A stretch of DNA of 64,000 nucleotides, taken from positions 434,001-498,000 of the forward strand of contig NZ_CP129965.1 in the NCBI RefSeq assembly GCF_030503635.1. The letters run 5' to 3'. Below, in pieces: positions 24,376 to 34,784 of this stretch. The notes below the pieces were generated by a model. It was given only the letters and a program-made list of their open reading frames with translations. It was not told the origin of the DNA and searched no databases. The stretch comes from Corynebacterium sp. P3-F1. Lineage in GTDB: Bacteria; Actinomycetota; Actinomycetes; Mycobacteriales; Mycobacteriaceae. The position numbers and the translations under genes are program-made. Positions within the stretch are counted from its first letter, which is position 1, and each line of letters starts with the position of its first letter.

Positions 24376-27300
24376 CTAGAAAGCCCCGCCGGTCGGGTTG
24401 TAGGTGGCTTTCACTGTCTGGGTGTCTGCAGCCTCCCCGGGGGAATCGGGGCTGGGGTGGGGGGGGGAGGCGTCGTCAAGCTCTTGCTCTTCGAGCACTT
24501 CCTTGGGTGCTTCGGCCGGGTCCGCGCCCTTGATCATCCACTGGATGGTCTCAAGCTCCTCGGGCTTGACCAGCACCTCACGCGCCTTGGACCCCTCGGA
24601 CGGGCCGACGACACCGCGGGACTCCATGAGATCCATGAGGCGGCCAGCTTTAGCGAAGCCGATGCGCAGTTTGCGCTGCAGCATCGAGGTGGAGCCGAGC
24701 TGGGAGGTGACGACGAGTTCGACAGCCTCAAGGAGGTCGTCCATGTCCTTGCCAATTTCCTCGTCGATCTCCTTCTTGTCCGGAGCTTTCTCTTCGGTGA
24801 CACCCTCGGTGTAGTGCGGCTCGCCTTGTTCCTTGACGGCCTCAACGACCGCCTGGATTTCTTCGTCCGAAACGAAGGCGCCCTGCAGACGCTGCGGCTT
24901 TCCGGCACCCTGCGGAATGAACAGAGCGTCGCCCATGCCGATGAGCTTCTCGGCGCCGCCTTGGTCCAGGATCACGCGGGAGTCGGTCAGCGATGACGTG
25001 GCAAATGCGAGACGCGACGGCACATTCGTCTTGATCAGGCCGGTGACCACATCCACGGATGGACGTTGGGTGGCCAGGACAAGGTGGATGCCTGCCGCGC
25101 GGGCCTTCTGGGTAATACGCACGATGGAGTCCTCGATCTCCTTCGGCGCCGTCATCATCAGGTCGGCGAGCTCGTCGACCACACAAACGATGAGCGGGTA
25201 AGGGCGCATCTCGCGCTCGGAACCGAGCGGTGCCGTGTGCTCCCCGGAGCGGACTTTCTTGTTGAAGTCCTTGATGTGGCGCACGCGCGCGGACTTCATG
25301 TCCATGTAGCGCTGCTCCATCTCCTCGACCAGCCATTGCAGGGCGGCCGCCGCTTTCTTCGGCTGAGTGATGATCGGCGTGATCAGGTGCGGAATCCCCT
25401 CATACGGAGTCAGCTCGACCATCTTCGGGTCGACGAGAATGAGGCGGACCTCCTCCGGCGTCGCACGGGTGAGTAGAGACACAAGCATGGAGTTCACGAA
25501 TGCAGACTTACCGGAACCGGTCGAACCCGCCACGAGCAGGTGCGGCATCTTCTGTACGGACGCCGACACGAAATCGCCTTCGATGTTCTTGCCCAGGCCG
25601 ATGAGCATTGGGTCCCGCTCACTGCGTACCGCTGGTGCATCGAGCACGTCGCGCAGGCGCACCATCTCGCGGTCGGCGTTGGGCACCTCAATACCTACGG
25701 CGGACTTGCCCGGAATCGGGGTGAGCAAACGCACGTTGTCGGTGGCCACCGCGTAGGCAAGGTTCGACTGCAGGTTCGTAATCTTGGAAACCTTCACGCC
25801 CGGGCCGAGCTCGACCTCATAGCGTGTCACTGTCGGCCCGCGCGAAAAGCCGGTCACTGCGGCGTCAACCTTGAACTCCTCGAAGACGTCGGTGATTGCC
25901 TCGATCATCCGGTCATTCGCCTCGGTGCGCGTCTTCGGGGCGTTGCCCGGAATGAGCAAGCTTGTCGACGGCAGCGTGTAGTCCGTCTCCGTCTCCGGAA
26001 CCCGAGCGGCAGGTGCTGCGGTATCGCCTGCGGCCCTCTGCGCTTTCTCTTTCTCCGAATTCGGAGTGGATGCTGGAATAGCGGACGCGTCGATCCCGGA
26101 GCGCGCGGCGATCTGCCTTCGCATCTCGTCGCGCGCCTGCATCGCCTGTGTCACGGCATCGCCGGGCTCACCAGCGCCAGCACCAGCACCGGCAACGGCG
26201 GAAGCGCCCGCACCGGCACCAGCGCTGCCAGCGTTGTCGCCGGATTCTTCGGGCGTTGCGGGTTTTTGCGGAGCACGCGTAACAGGGATCGGCGCGGTGT
26301 CAGACGGCCTCTGGGCGGCAGACTTCGGAACGGCGAATTCCGTTGGATTCTTAAGGCCCGGGCGCTCGGCGGAACTCGCCGGCATTTCCTCGGTGAATTG
26401 CGGTTCCGCGCTTGGTGCGTCCGCGAACTTGGCGTCAGCGAATTGGTCTCCCACGCGCAGTTCGGCCATGGGCGGGTCGCCCGCAGCTTGATCCTCGCCA
26501 GCGGATGCAAACTCTGCCGCAGCTGGGCGGGACATCGCTCGAGTCTCGTTGGCAGCCGCGGGTCGACGACGGGAACGACGGGGCGCGGGCATCGCGGGGG
26601 CGTCGAAAAGCGTCGGGTCATCGGCTTGCTCGTCGACCGGGTAATTGTCCATCGGCGTTCGCGCACGCGCCGCCGGGCGGACCTGTCCACGGTTCTGGCC
26701 CTGGATGCGCTCCCGCGGACGGCGTTCACGCCCCTCCGCTATGTCGTCCAAGTCGCTTTCGACATGGCCGTACATGTCCTCCGGGTCACCCTCGTCGAGT
26801 TCGCCTTCGTCCGCGACTGGATCCGGGGTCTGCGCATTAGACGCGATTCCACGGATCACATTGCGGATATAATCAAAGGACTCGCGAACGGTGATACCCG
26901 TGGCCAGCAAAGCCGCATAAACAATCACCAAGCCGAGCAACGGGACAGCCACATAAGGAGTGAAACCGGTGCTCAGCGGACCACCGACGACCGCGCCGAT
27001 CGCCCCACCAGCGACCTTACGATCAGCCCAGCTGCTTGGAGATCCAGCGAAGATATGGATCAATCCGAGCATGCACACAGCAATGATCGTCAGCCCCGCG
27101 CCACTGTGCGCGCGTTCCGAAGAACTACCTCCCAGGCCGAGCATGACAGCAATAGCAATGCCGACGAGCACCACCGGAAGGACAAGTGCGCCAGCGCCGA
27201 TGATCCAGTGCACTCCGCTCGCAATAGCGGCGCCCACTGGGCCAGCAATATCCAGCCACACAGACGCACCGAGAACAGCTGCAAGGCCGATTAGCACAAG

Positions 27301-27723
27301 ACCAATGGCGTCAGCCCGCCGGCCGTTTCCGGAACCGTTGTCCTCGCCTAAATCGTCATAGGTGTCATCGGGACGTTCAGTGTCATCAGTCACGTAAGTC
27401 TCCTGGTCTTCTTCCTGAGACACTGCTTTCCGGCGCCGACGCTGGCCCGAAGCCTCGGGCGCACCGTCAACCAGATTGTCGTCGCGGCGCTTGTGTGAAC
27501 CGGTCTTGCGGCCCACAGCAGAGAACGCTCCTGTCACTTCGCGCGCGGCGTTGCCCACGCCACGGCCGACTGCGCCAACAGCAGAGCCGACGCGCTCATC
27601 AGCGGAGTCGGCTGCGACGGTCGTTCCAGATCCGGACGTCCGCGAGTACCCGTTCGTCGAGCGGGTATCGCGACTTTTCGGCCCGGTTTTTGAACGGCCT
27701 TTCTGGCGGCGCTGGGTACTCAT
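24376..27723 (-). CDS. ftsK: DNA translocase FtsK/SpoIIIE
   Basis: Septal motor that pumps DNA during chromosome segregation. About 1115 residues: a basic, Ser-rich N-terminal region, four membrane helices around residues 120-270, a long disordered Pro/Ala/Glu-rich linker, then the motor with Walker [14 protein letters not shown] near residue 734, Walker [13 protein letters not shown] and the C-terminal gamma winged helix ([22 protein letters not shown]). The start is uncertain between ATG 27723, 27732 and 27759; 27723 ([11 protein letters not shown]) is preferred because the upstream segment is hydrophobic and unusual. Confidence 0.93.
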   Translation of the reverse strand: MSTQRRQKGRSKTGPKSRDTRSTNGYSRTSGSGTTVAADSADERVGSAVGAVGRGVGNAAREVTGAFSAVGRKTGSHKRRDDNLVDGAPEASGQRRRRKAVSQEEDQETYVTDDTERPDDTYDDLGEDNGSGNGRRADAIGLVLIGLAAVLGASVWLDIAGPVGAAIASGVHWIIGAGALVLPVVLVGIAIAVMLGLGGSSSERAHSGAGLTIIAVCMLGLIHIFAGSPSSWADRKVAGGAIGAVVGGPLSTGFTPYVAVPLLGLVIVYAALLATGITVRESFDYIRNVIRGIASNAQTPDPVADEGELDEGDPEDMYGHVESDLDDIAEGRERRPRERIQGQNRGQVRPAARARTPMDNYPVDEQADDPTLFDAPAMPAPRRSRRRPAAANETRAMSRPAAAEFASAGEDQAAGDPPMAELRVGDQFADAKFADAPSAEPQFTEEMPASSAERPGLKNPTEFAVPKSAAQRPSDTAPIPVTRAPQKPATPEESGDNAGSAGAGAGASAVAGAGAGAGEPGDAVTQAMQARDEMRRQIAARSGIDASAIPASTPNSEKEKAQRAAGDTAAPAARVPETETDYTLPSTSLLIPGNAPKTRTEANDRMIEAITDVFEEFKVDAAVTGFSRGPTVTRYEVELGPGVKVSKITNLQSNLAYAVATDNVRLLTPIPGKSAVGIEVPNADREMVRLRDVLDAPAVRSERDPMLIGLGKNIEGDFVSASVQKMPHLLVAGSTGSGKSAFVNSMLVSLLTRATPEEVRLILVDPKMVELTPYEGIPHLITPIITQPKKAAAALQWLVEEMEQRYMDMKSARVRHIKDFNKKVRSGEHTAPLGSEREMRPYPLIVCVVDELADLMMTAPKEIEDSIVRITQKARAAGIHLVLATQRPSVDVVTGLIKTNVPSRLAFATSSLTDSRVILDQGGAEKLIGMGDALFIPQGAGKPQRLQGAFVSDEEIQAVVEAVKEQGEPHYTEGVTEEKAPDKKEIDEEIGKDMDDLLEAVELVVTSQLGSTSMLQRKLRIGFAKAGRLMDLMESRGVVGPSEGSKAREVLVKPEELETIQWMIKGADPAEAPKEVLEEQELDDASPPHPSPDSPGEAADTQTVKATYNPTGGAF

Positions 27724-27804
27724 GACAGACATGGCCACAACTGTAATGTCCAGGCGCACCTTAAGTCACATGCGCCACACCAGCACACCTGATTTTCACC
27801 GAGT

Positions 27805-28431
27805 CTAGAGTTGACGCTTGACGTTGGTGATGTCGTTGTCATCGCCCGCGATGTCCACCTCAACGGCATCGCGTCCCGAGACCCAGAGCAACAGCTCTCC
27901 AGGCTCACCACTGACCCGCACGACCCGGTCTCCTTGATCCGCGACACCGCGCTTCCCCCCGAGCGCGACCGGGGGATGGTTTGGCGGGGTGAGAACAACC
28001 GGTGCATCCGAGCTCCCCAGGGCAAGAAAACCCATCATTTTCACAGCATTCATCAGTTCGCTCTCCACGGCACGCGAGAACGCTCGCGGAGCGACCTCTC
28101 CCCCGCCGCGTCGGACATCCTCGTGGTGGATGAAATGCTCGGCCAGATTCAGCTTCTTGTCCAGAAGCTTCAGAAAGACAGGCGGGCCCGCAGCCCATTC
28201 TTGGACGACGTCGCAGTACGGACGGCGCTTTATCTTCTGCTGAGCCTGTTCCGTCACTGACGCTAACGGGGGCAGGAAGTACCCTCCCGCCAAATGCGGC
28301 TTGCGCTCACGGAGATACAGGTGCGCGGCAAGGTCAGCCGTGGTCCAACGATCGCACAGGGTCGGCGCGTCCGGCCCGGCGTCGAGAAGCAGTTCGGCCA
28401 GATTCTCGCGTTCTCTTTGCTGAAACGACAT
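27805..28431 (-). CDS. TIGR03085-family DinB-like metal-binding protein
   Basis: A 208-residue member of the mycothiol-dependent maleylpyruvate-isomerase/DinB-like superfamily. Seen: a four-helix N-terminal domain with a metal-site-like set of histidines (DLAAHLYLRERKPH and NLAEHFIHHEDVRRG). In actinobacteria such proteins are thought to use mycothiol as cofactor; the reaction is unknown. ATG 28431 has TAGGCT exactly 7 nt upstream, indicating a leaderless transcript; a GC-rich hairpin overlaps this promoter. It lies between rnj and ftsK, all on the minus strand. Confidence 0.8.
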   Translation of the reverse strand: MSFQQRERENLAELLLDAGPDAPTLCDRWTTADLAAHLYLRERKPHLAGGYFLPPLASVTEQAQQKIKRRPYCDVVQEWAAGPPVFLKLLDKKLNLAEHFIHHEDVRRGGGEVAPRAFSRAVESELMNAVKMMGFLALGSSDAPVVLTPPNHPPVALGGKRGVADQGDRVVRVSGEPGELLLWVSGRDAVEVDIAGDDNDITNVKRQL

Positions 28432-28432
28432 G

Positions 28433-28458
28433 GGCCCCAGCCTAGCGTGGCTGGGGCC
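28433..28458 (-). terminator. Strong hairpin between rnj and the TIGR03085 gene
   Basis: A 10-bp perfect stem GGCCCCAGCC / GGCTGGGGCC with 6-nt loop directly before ATG. No T-tract. It can close the rnj transcript, and overlaps the presumed -10 box of the next gene. Confidence 0.5.
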
Positions 28459-28508
28459 TGTGAGCCGGTGAGCTCTAAACGCTCTCGACGCGGGACTAAC
28501 TTCAATCC

Positions 28509-30650
28509 TTAAAGGGATTCGCGCGAAGCCTCAACATCCTCGTTGCTCAGAGGCGCGGTGTCGTCGGCGTTCATCGGAACCACCGTAGGAAGAATGACAG
28601 GCTCGCGCTTATACTTCTGCTCGATCGTGCGGGAGACGCGGCGGCGGATCTGCTGCACCATACGGTACGGGTCGTTCTCGCCCTCAGCCGCCAGATCAAA
28701 CATGGTGTTCTCCACCAGCTCGACAAGGTCAGGCAGGACACCACGGTCATCATCGACAAGACCCGTGGTGGAAACGGCCGGACGGTCGATGAGGCGGCTG
28801 GTGCGGTCATCGATAACGCAGGTGATGGAAATAACGCCGCCGGCAGCCAAGTTGGTGCGGTCTGCGAGCACATCCGGGTCAACGTCGCCCATCGTGGTGC
28901 CGTCGACATACAGGTTGCCCACCTGGTATTGGCCGGCGACCTTTACCTTGCCGTCAACCATGTCGACGACAACACCATTCTGAGCCAGAACAGTGTTCTC
29001 CGGTTTGACACCCGTCGCGATAGCGAGTTCCTTGTTAGCGCGCAGGTGACGCCACTCACCGTGGACAGGCATCGCGTTGCGCGGGCGGGCCATGTTGTAG
29101 AGGAACAGCAGCTCGCCGGCATAACCGTGGCCGGAGGCGTGAACGTGAGCATCGTCGCTGGTAATCACGTTCGCTCCGATCTGAGCGAGGTTGTTGATCA
29201 CGGCGAAGACTGCTTCCTCGTTGCCCGGAATGAGCGAGGACGACAGAATGATCGTGTCGCCGTCGCGCACCGTGATCTGGCGGTGCTCACGGCGGGACAT
29301 GCGGGACAGGGCCGCCATCGGCTCACCCTGCGTACCAGTGGTGATGAGCATGACGCGGTGCGGTGCCATCTTGGCGGCTTCTTCGATCGGGATGATCGTG
29401 CCCTTCGGGGCCTTCAGCAAGTTCATCTTCTCGGCGATCTCCATGTTGCGGATCATGGAGCGGCCGTTGAAGGCGACCTTGCGGCCGGATGCCACAGCGG
29501 CGTTGACCGCCATCTGAACGCGGGACACGTTCGATGCGAAGGACGCCAGCACCACGCGTTGCTTGGCTGCCTGCACCAGACGGATGAGGGTCTCCTCGAT
29601 GCCGGCCTCAGATGCGGAAATACCCGGGATGGTAGCGTTCGTGGAATCGCACAGGAAGAGATCAATGCCCTCGTCGCCATAGCGGGCGAGCGCCGGGAGG
29701 TCCGTCGGCTTGTTGTCGTACGGGGTCATGTCGACCTTGACGTCACCGGTCATGCAGACGGTGCCAGCACCGGTCTTGATCACCACACCGAGACAGTCCG
29801 GAATGGAGTGCCCGACGTGGAAGAAGCGCAGGTTGTACGGCCCGACCGTGATCTCTGACTTGGCGTTGACCTCGTGCAGCTTCGGACGCTGGCGGTGCTC
29901 TTTCGTCTTGGCGGCGATGAGCGCATTGGTGAACTTGGCCGAGTAGATCGGAATGTCCGGGCGCAGCTTGAGCAGCCACGGGATCGCACCGATGTGGTCC
30001 TCGTGGCCGTGGGTGACCACGAGAGCTTCGACCTTGTCGAGCTTGTTCTCGATCGGCCCGAAGTCTGGCAGGATCAGATCCACGCCCGGCTCGTCGGACG
30101 ACGGGAAGAGCACGCCACAGTCCACGATAAGCAGGCGACCGTTGTATTCGAAGACCGTCATGTTGCGACCGATTTCGGAGATACCGCCCAGTGCGTAAAT
30201 GCGCAGACCGTTCTGAGGAGGCTTCTGCGGTGCCGGCAGGCGCTTGGTCAGGTCGGCGCCCTGCATACCCTTCACCGGGTTGCGGCGGTTGTCGCCTCCT
30301 CGGCCTCCGCGGCCGCGACCACGGCCCCGGCCACGGTTTCCCCCGTTGCCATTGTTTCCATTGCCACCGCGGTTTCCGCCGTTGCCGTTTCCGTTGTGGC
30401 CGTTACCATTGCCGCCGCGGTTATTTTTACCACCACCGCGGTTGGTGTTGTCACCGTGCTCATCCCGGTTAACGCGGCGGTCCCGGTTATCGCGGCTATT
30501 GTTGCTTCCGCTATTCCCGTCGGCAGAACCGCTTCCCCCGCTCTCGCCGGGTTGCGTGTCCGCGGCCTGGAAGACCGGTTGCTGGTCTCCGGCCTCGGGC
30601 GGGCCCGCCTTGCGGGTCACTTTACGGGAGCGATTGCGGGGTTCGTTCAT
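28509..30650 (-). CDS. rnj: Ribonuclease J with a long Gly/Asn/Arg-rich N-terminus
   Basis: 5'-3' exo- and endoribonuclease for rRNA and mRNA processing. 713 residues. Residues from about 1 to 140 are disordered, first acidic and Ser/Gly-rich, then runs of Asn-Gly and Arg-Gly ([31 protein letters not shown]). The metallo-beta-lactamase core follows: HGHEDHIG near residue 213, later GTQGEP and HVHASGHGYAGEL. The ATG lies 2 bp past the dapA stop, so rnj is co-transcribed with dapA. The tail may bind RNA or promote condensates; that is inference. Confidence 0.93.
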   Translation of the reverse strand: MNEPRNRSRKVTRKAGPPEAGDQQPVFQAADTQPGESGGSGSADGNSGSNNSRDNRDRRVNRDEHGDNTNRGGGKNNRGGNGNGHNGNGNGGNRGGNGNNGNGGNRGRGRGRGRGGRGGDNRRNPVKGMQGADLTKRLPAPQKPPQNGLRIYALGGISEIGRNMTVFEYNGRLLIVDCGVLFPSSDEPGVDLILPDFGPIENKLDKVEALVVTHGHEDHIGAIPWLLKLRPDIPIYSAKFTNALIAAKTKEHRQRPKLHEVNAKSEITVGPYNLRFFHVGHSIPDCLGVVIKTGAGTVCMTGDVKVDMTPYDNKPTDLPALARYGDEGIDLFLCDSTNATIPGISASEAGIEETLIRLVQAAKQRVVLASFASNVSRVQMAVNAAVASGRKVAFNGRSMIRNMEIAEKMNLLKAPKGTIIPIEEAAKMAPHRVMLITTGTQGEPMAALSRMSRREHRQITVRDGDTIILSSSLIPGNEEAVFAVINNLAQIGANVITSDDAHVHASGHGYAGELLFLYNMARPRNAMPVHGEWRHLRANKELAIATGVKPENTVLAQNGVVVDMVDGKVKVAGQYQVGNLYVDGTTMGDVDPDVLADRTNLAAGGVISITCVIDDRTSRLIDRPAVSTTGLVDDDRGVLPDLVELVENTMFDLAAEGENDPYRMVQQIRRRVSRTIEQKYKREPVILPTVVPMNADDTAPLSNEDVEASRESL

Positions 30651-30652
30651 GC

Positions 30653-31561
30653 TTATAGGACTCCAGCCTTTTCCATGTCTCGGCGGAGAGCCTCCATCTG
30701 CTTGTCATCCGCCGGGACGACAGGCAGGCGGGGATCTCCGACCTCAATGCCCTGCAGACGCAGGGCTGCTTTTGCAAATGTCACTCCACCAAGCGCTGCC
30801 TGCTGTCGAGCAAGCACGTTCATGGTGGTGGCGTTGATTTCCCGCGCACGGGCGAGGTCGCCTTCCTCGAAGCTTGTCACCATTTCTCTCATCAAACCTG
30901 GAACAGCGTGGGCGATCACAGAGATAACCCCGGTCGCGCCGACGGAGAACCACGGCAGGTTGAGGACGTCGTCGCCAGAGTACCAGGCCAGACCGGTCTC
31001 GTTGATAATCGCCGTGGCTTCCAGCATGTCCCCCTTGGCATCCTTCACTGCCTTCACGGTGGGCAGTTCCGCCAGGGCGCGGATCGTTGCACCGGCGATC
31101 GGGATGCCGGAGCGGCCCGGAATGTCGTAGAGACAGATCGGTAAATCCGTTGCCTCCGCCACTGCGCTGAAGTGCTGCAGTAGACCAGCTTGGGACGGCT
31201 TGGAGTAGTACGGCGTGACCACCAGCAGCGAGTCGGCGCCGGCATCGCGCGATGCCTCGGCCAAGGCGACCGTGGAGCGGGTGTCGTTCGTGCCGGCCCC
31301 CGCCATGATCTTGACCCGGTCTCCGAGCTGTTCACGCACCGCCTTGATCAGGGCGATCTTCTCCTCGGGGGAAGTGGTCGGCGACTCGCCTGTCGTGCCG
31401 CCGAGGATGAGAGAGTCGACACCGTTGTCGACCAGGTGGGCAGCCAACTTTCGCCCGGCTTCCAGGTCGAGCTCCCCGTTGCGGTCGAACGGGGTGACCA
31501 TTGCGATACCGACAGTGCCGAATTCGTCTGCACCGGTTTGTGACTTCGTTGAAATGCCCAT
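30653..31561 (-). CDS. dapA: 4-hydroxy-tetrahydrodipicolinate synthase
   Basis: First committed step of the lysine/diaminopimelate branch: pyruvate plus aspartate semialdehyde. 302 residues, TIM barrel. The catalytic Tyr/Lys motif is visible in [11 protein letters not shown] and [20 protein letters not shown] carries the conserved Thr pair. ATG 31561 is chosen by alignment to family starts. It follows thyX by 43 bp. Confidence 0.95.
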   Translation of the reverse strand: MGISTKSQTGADEFGTVGIAMVTPFDRNGELDLEAGRKLAAHLVDNGVDSLILGGTTGESPTTSPEEKIALIKAVREQLGDRVKIMAGAGTNDTRSTVALAEASRDAGADSLLVVTPYYSKPSQAGLLQHFSAVAEATDLPICLYDIPGRSGIPIAGATIRALAELPTVKAVKDAKGDMLEATAIINETGLAWYSGDDVLNLPWFSVGATGVISVIAHAVPGLMREMVTSFEEGDLARAREINATTMNVLARQQAALGGVTFAKAALRLQGIEVGDPRLPVVPADDKQMEALRRDMEKAGVL

Positions 31562-31604
31562 GGTTTTACAGGGTACATTCTCTTCCGCGTTAAGCTGTGT
31601 AGCC

Positions 31605-32357
31605 CTATCCGGCGTAGGGGCTGGTGGCCATGACGGAGCCGTCGGCAAGCGTGCTGATGAGGAAGTCGTCGAAAAGCGCGGGCGCTTGTTTCTTCAAGAT
31701 TTCCAGGCAGGCAACGGCTAGTTCGCGGATCTCCGAATCGGCATGCTCGCTTGCTCGCGCCGCGATGAATTCTCGCCATGCCCGGTAATTGCCGGTGACC
31801 ACGAAGCGCGTTTCGGTCGCATTGGGCAGGATTGCACGCGCCGCTTGGCGGGCCTTCTTCTTGCGCAGGAGCGCGTTCGGCTCGGCATCGAGGTTGCTTT
31901 CCAGCGCCTGCAGGAGCTCTTCGTAAACGAACCTGGCCTCGTCGACGGCAGAGAGGAACATGCGCGTCAAATCCTCGTCGTCCGCGATCGCGTCGGGAAC
32001 GACCACATCCGACTCACCCGCCGGAACAAAGCGCTGAGACAGCTGGGAGAACGACAGGTGGCGGTGCCGCAGGAGCTCGTTGCCAGCCGCGCGAGAGAGG
32101 CCGCGTATATACAAGGTCGCCGTTGCGTGCTCGAGCAGCGCGTTGTGCCCGACCTCCAGAATGTGGCGCAGGTACGCCTCATTGCTCGACGTGTGCGGGT
32201 TCGGTTTGTCGAAGGTCTCGTAGCAGGCGCGCCCCGCGAATTCGACGAGCGCCTCCGCGTCGGAGGCTGCCGGGTCCTGCTCCCACGCCACATCAGCGGG
32301 CGCCGCGAAGGAAGTCACCGCGACGAGCTGCACATCCAACGTCCTACTCTGCGTCAT
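31605..32357 (-). CDS. thyX: Flavin-dependent thymidylate synthase
   Basis: Makes dTMP using FAD/NADPH and methylenetetrahydrofolate. 250 residues with the diagnostic [13 protein letters not shown] at 97-109 and [12 protein letters not shown] later. ATG abuts the dapB stop directly, so dapB, thyX, dapA and rnj are one operon, as in C. glutamicum. Confidence 0.96.
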   Translation of the reverse strand: MTQSRTLDVQLVAVTSFAAPADVAWEQDPAASDAEALVEFAGRACYETFDKPNPHTSSNEAYLRHILEVGHNALLEHATATLYIRGLSRAAGNELLRHRHLSFSQLSQRFVPAGESDVVVPDAIADDEDLTRMFLSAVDEARFVYEELLQALESNLDAEPNALLRKKKARQAARAILPNATETRFVVTGNYRAWREFIAARASEHADSEIRELAVACLEILKKQAPALFDDFLISTLADGSVMATSPYAG

Positions 32358-33158
<801 letters not shown>

Positions 33159-33298
33159 TTAGTCGTTCGTTATCTGTCTAACCACCATAGCGCCGCCATG
33201 TGACCGCGCCGCCGAAACCTCGCTGCGAGGCCCACTTCCGCGGACGAGCGGCCTGTCAGTAGTCGCCTCGCGCCATTCCCCCAGCTAGGATGAAACAT

Positions 33299-33946
33299 AT
33301 GAAACTCAAGTCACTCCAGTTAACGGCAGTTATCGTCGCGTCGGGACTCACGCTGGCTGGGTGCGCAGGCGGCAACGTCGCTGAGCCTGCCCTGACCGAG
33401 CAGACGCCCGAGTCGACAACCGAAGCTAAGAAGCAGACGGAATCCACCACTTCCGACGCCTCGGAGGCCGACAGCCAGACCCGTCAGGCCGCGATGGATC
33501 CCGCTGCCGCTGCCGACGGGTTCAGCACAGAGCCGACCGAGAAATTCGGCGACGGCTACGGCGAGCTGCGCACCACCGATGTCCGCGTCGGTTCCCACGA
33601 CGGTTTCGACCGGCTCGTCATCGAATTCGAGGGCACCGGGGAACCGCGCTACCACATCGGTTACAACAACGACCCCCGCCAGGATGGCTCTGGCTTTCCC
33701 ATCGACGTGCCCGGCGCCGCGAAGCTGGAGATGATTGTCCGCGGAACTGCCCCGGATATGTCACCGGACGCGAAGTACAAGCCGAACACCAACCTGGGCC
33801 TAACCGGTGGCAATATCGTCGATGTGTACAACGGCGGCGCCTTCGAGGCGACCTCCCAGTACGTCGTGGGTCTGAAAAGCGAGCGCCCGTACAAGGTCGA
33901 GATCCTGCACGAGCCGACGCGTCTTGTCGTCGACTTCCAAAACTAA
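33299..33946 (+). CDS. AMIN-like-domain lipoprotein
   Basis: A 215-residue secreted lipoprotein: signal peptide with lipobox LTLAGCAGG, a Ser/Thr/Glu-rich spacer to about residue 75, then a beta domain of the AMIN-like type (FDRLVIEFEGTGEPRYHIGY, VDVYNGGAFE, YKVEILHEPTRLVVDF). Such domains bind cell-wall polymers or sit beside peptidoglycan enzymes; role unproven. TAGGAT lies 7 nt upstream of ATG 33299, so it is probably leaderless; ATG 33290 is alternative. Confidence 0.7.
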   Translation: MKLKSLQLTAVIVASGLTLAGCAGGNVAEPALTEQTPESTTEAKKQTESTTSDASEADSQTRQAAMDPAAAADGFSTEPTEKFGDGYGELRTTDVRVGSHDGFDRLVIEFEGTGEPRYHIGYNNDPRQDGSGFPIDVPGAAKLEMIVRGTAPDMSPDAKYKPNTNLGLTGGNIVDVYNGGAFEATSQYVVGLKSERPYKVEILHEPTRLVVDFQN

Positions 33947-33956
33947 GACTGGCGCG

Positions 33957-34286
33957 CTACGCCTGATGCGATTCCGAAAGGATGACCAAGGTGACCGTCG
34001 CATTTTCTCGTGCCACCAGCTCATGAACGATTCCCGCGCCGAGGTGAACCGCACATCCCGGCTCCACGATTTTAGTTTCCCCCTCGGCTGAAAACTCCAC
34101 CCGACCAGTTTGGCCAATAACCAAGATTGGCCAGGCTGCTTTGTGGTCCGGCATGACATCGCCTGCCTCAAAAGACAGACGCACGACAGTAGCCCCTTCG
34201 TGCCGGCCCAACACTTTCAATTGGGGCCGGTCACGCTGCTGGTTATCTGCCGTTTTAGATGCCTGTAAACCTTCGATGATCTGCAC
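33957..34286 (-). CDS. Cupin-domain protein
   Basis: A 109-residue single-domain cupin. The two motifs are partly visible as GDVMPDHKAAWPILVIGQTGRVEF and GCAVHLGAGIVHELVARENA; the metal His of motif 2 (VHEL) is present. Probable redox or stress-linked small protein. Divergent from the cupredoxin gene by 90 bp, and may share its regulation. GTG start after AAAGG. Confidence 0.75.
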   Translation of the reverse strand: MQIIEGLQASKTADNQQRDRPQLKVLGRHEGATVVRLSFEAGDVMPDHKAAWPILVIGQTGRVEFSAEGETKIVEPGCAVHLGAGIVHELVARENATVTLVILSESHQA

Positions 34287-34376
34287 TGGTCACACCTTTT
34301 CAGCTGGACTTCTAAAATGGGTCACGTACTTTTCAGCACGTAGGTTCAGCCTATAGCCCAACGATCGGTTTGCATC
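34287..34376. promoter_or_regulatory. Divergent promoter of cupin and cupredoxin genes
   Basis: Contains a direct repeat CACGTA at 34323-34328 and 34337-34342 separated by CTTTTCAG, and TATAGC near 34352. The regulator is unknown. Confidence 0.4.
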
Positions 34377-34784
34377 ATGACTTCTCCACGCACTGCCTCG
34401 GCTCGACGCAGCAATATAGCAGCGTGGGCCGTCGTGGCTTTGTTGGTGATCGCCTCGGTGGCAGGAGCTCTCGTGTCGCATGCACGCGCCGGCGATGCGC
34501 GGGATCTATCCGGCCCGGTGATCCAAGAAGTGACCATCGAAGGAATGCGCTTTTCTCCCGCGCGTGTAGAGGTAAACGCCTCGACCCCGGTCGTGCTCAA
34601 AATCACGAACAATGACGACCGCAACCACGACCTGAAGATCGGTACGCACTACTCAGGCATCATTGCGCCGGGTACAACAGTCGTGCGCGATTTCGGCACG
34701 TATTCCACCAACACTCAGGGCTGGTGCACCATGGCCTCGCACAAATCCCGGGGCATGGTCTACGACGTCATGTTGACGGACTAG
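34377..34784 (+). CDS. Membrane-anchored cupredoxin (type 1 copper protein)
   Basis: A 135-residue protein. One N-terminal helix (AAWAVVALLVIASVAGALV) anchors or exports it. The rest is one cupredoxin domain with a full type 1 copper ligand set: His84 (NHDLKIG), Cys117, His122 and Met127 (C-x4-H-x4-M in GWCTMASHKSRGM). It strongly recalls the cupredoxin module in actinobacterial membrane-linked copper nitrite reductases and nitrosocyanin. Its stop overlaps the stop of the convergent polytopic membrane protein, by 4 bp. Confidence 0.8.
   Translation: MTSPRTASARRSNIAAWAVVALLVIASVAGALVSHARAGDARDLSGPVIQEVTIEGMRFSPARVEVNASTPVVLKITNNDDRNHDLKIGTHYSGIIAPGTTVVRDFGTYSTNTQGWCTMASHKSRGMVYDVMLTD

Noticed and set aside
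25500..27300. Plus-strand 584-codon open frame across ftsK
   Set aside because: Antisense to the FtsK linker and motor, with low-complexity shadow composition.
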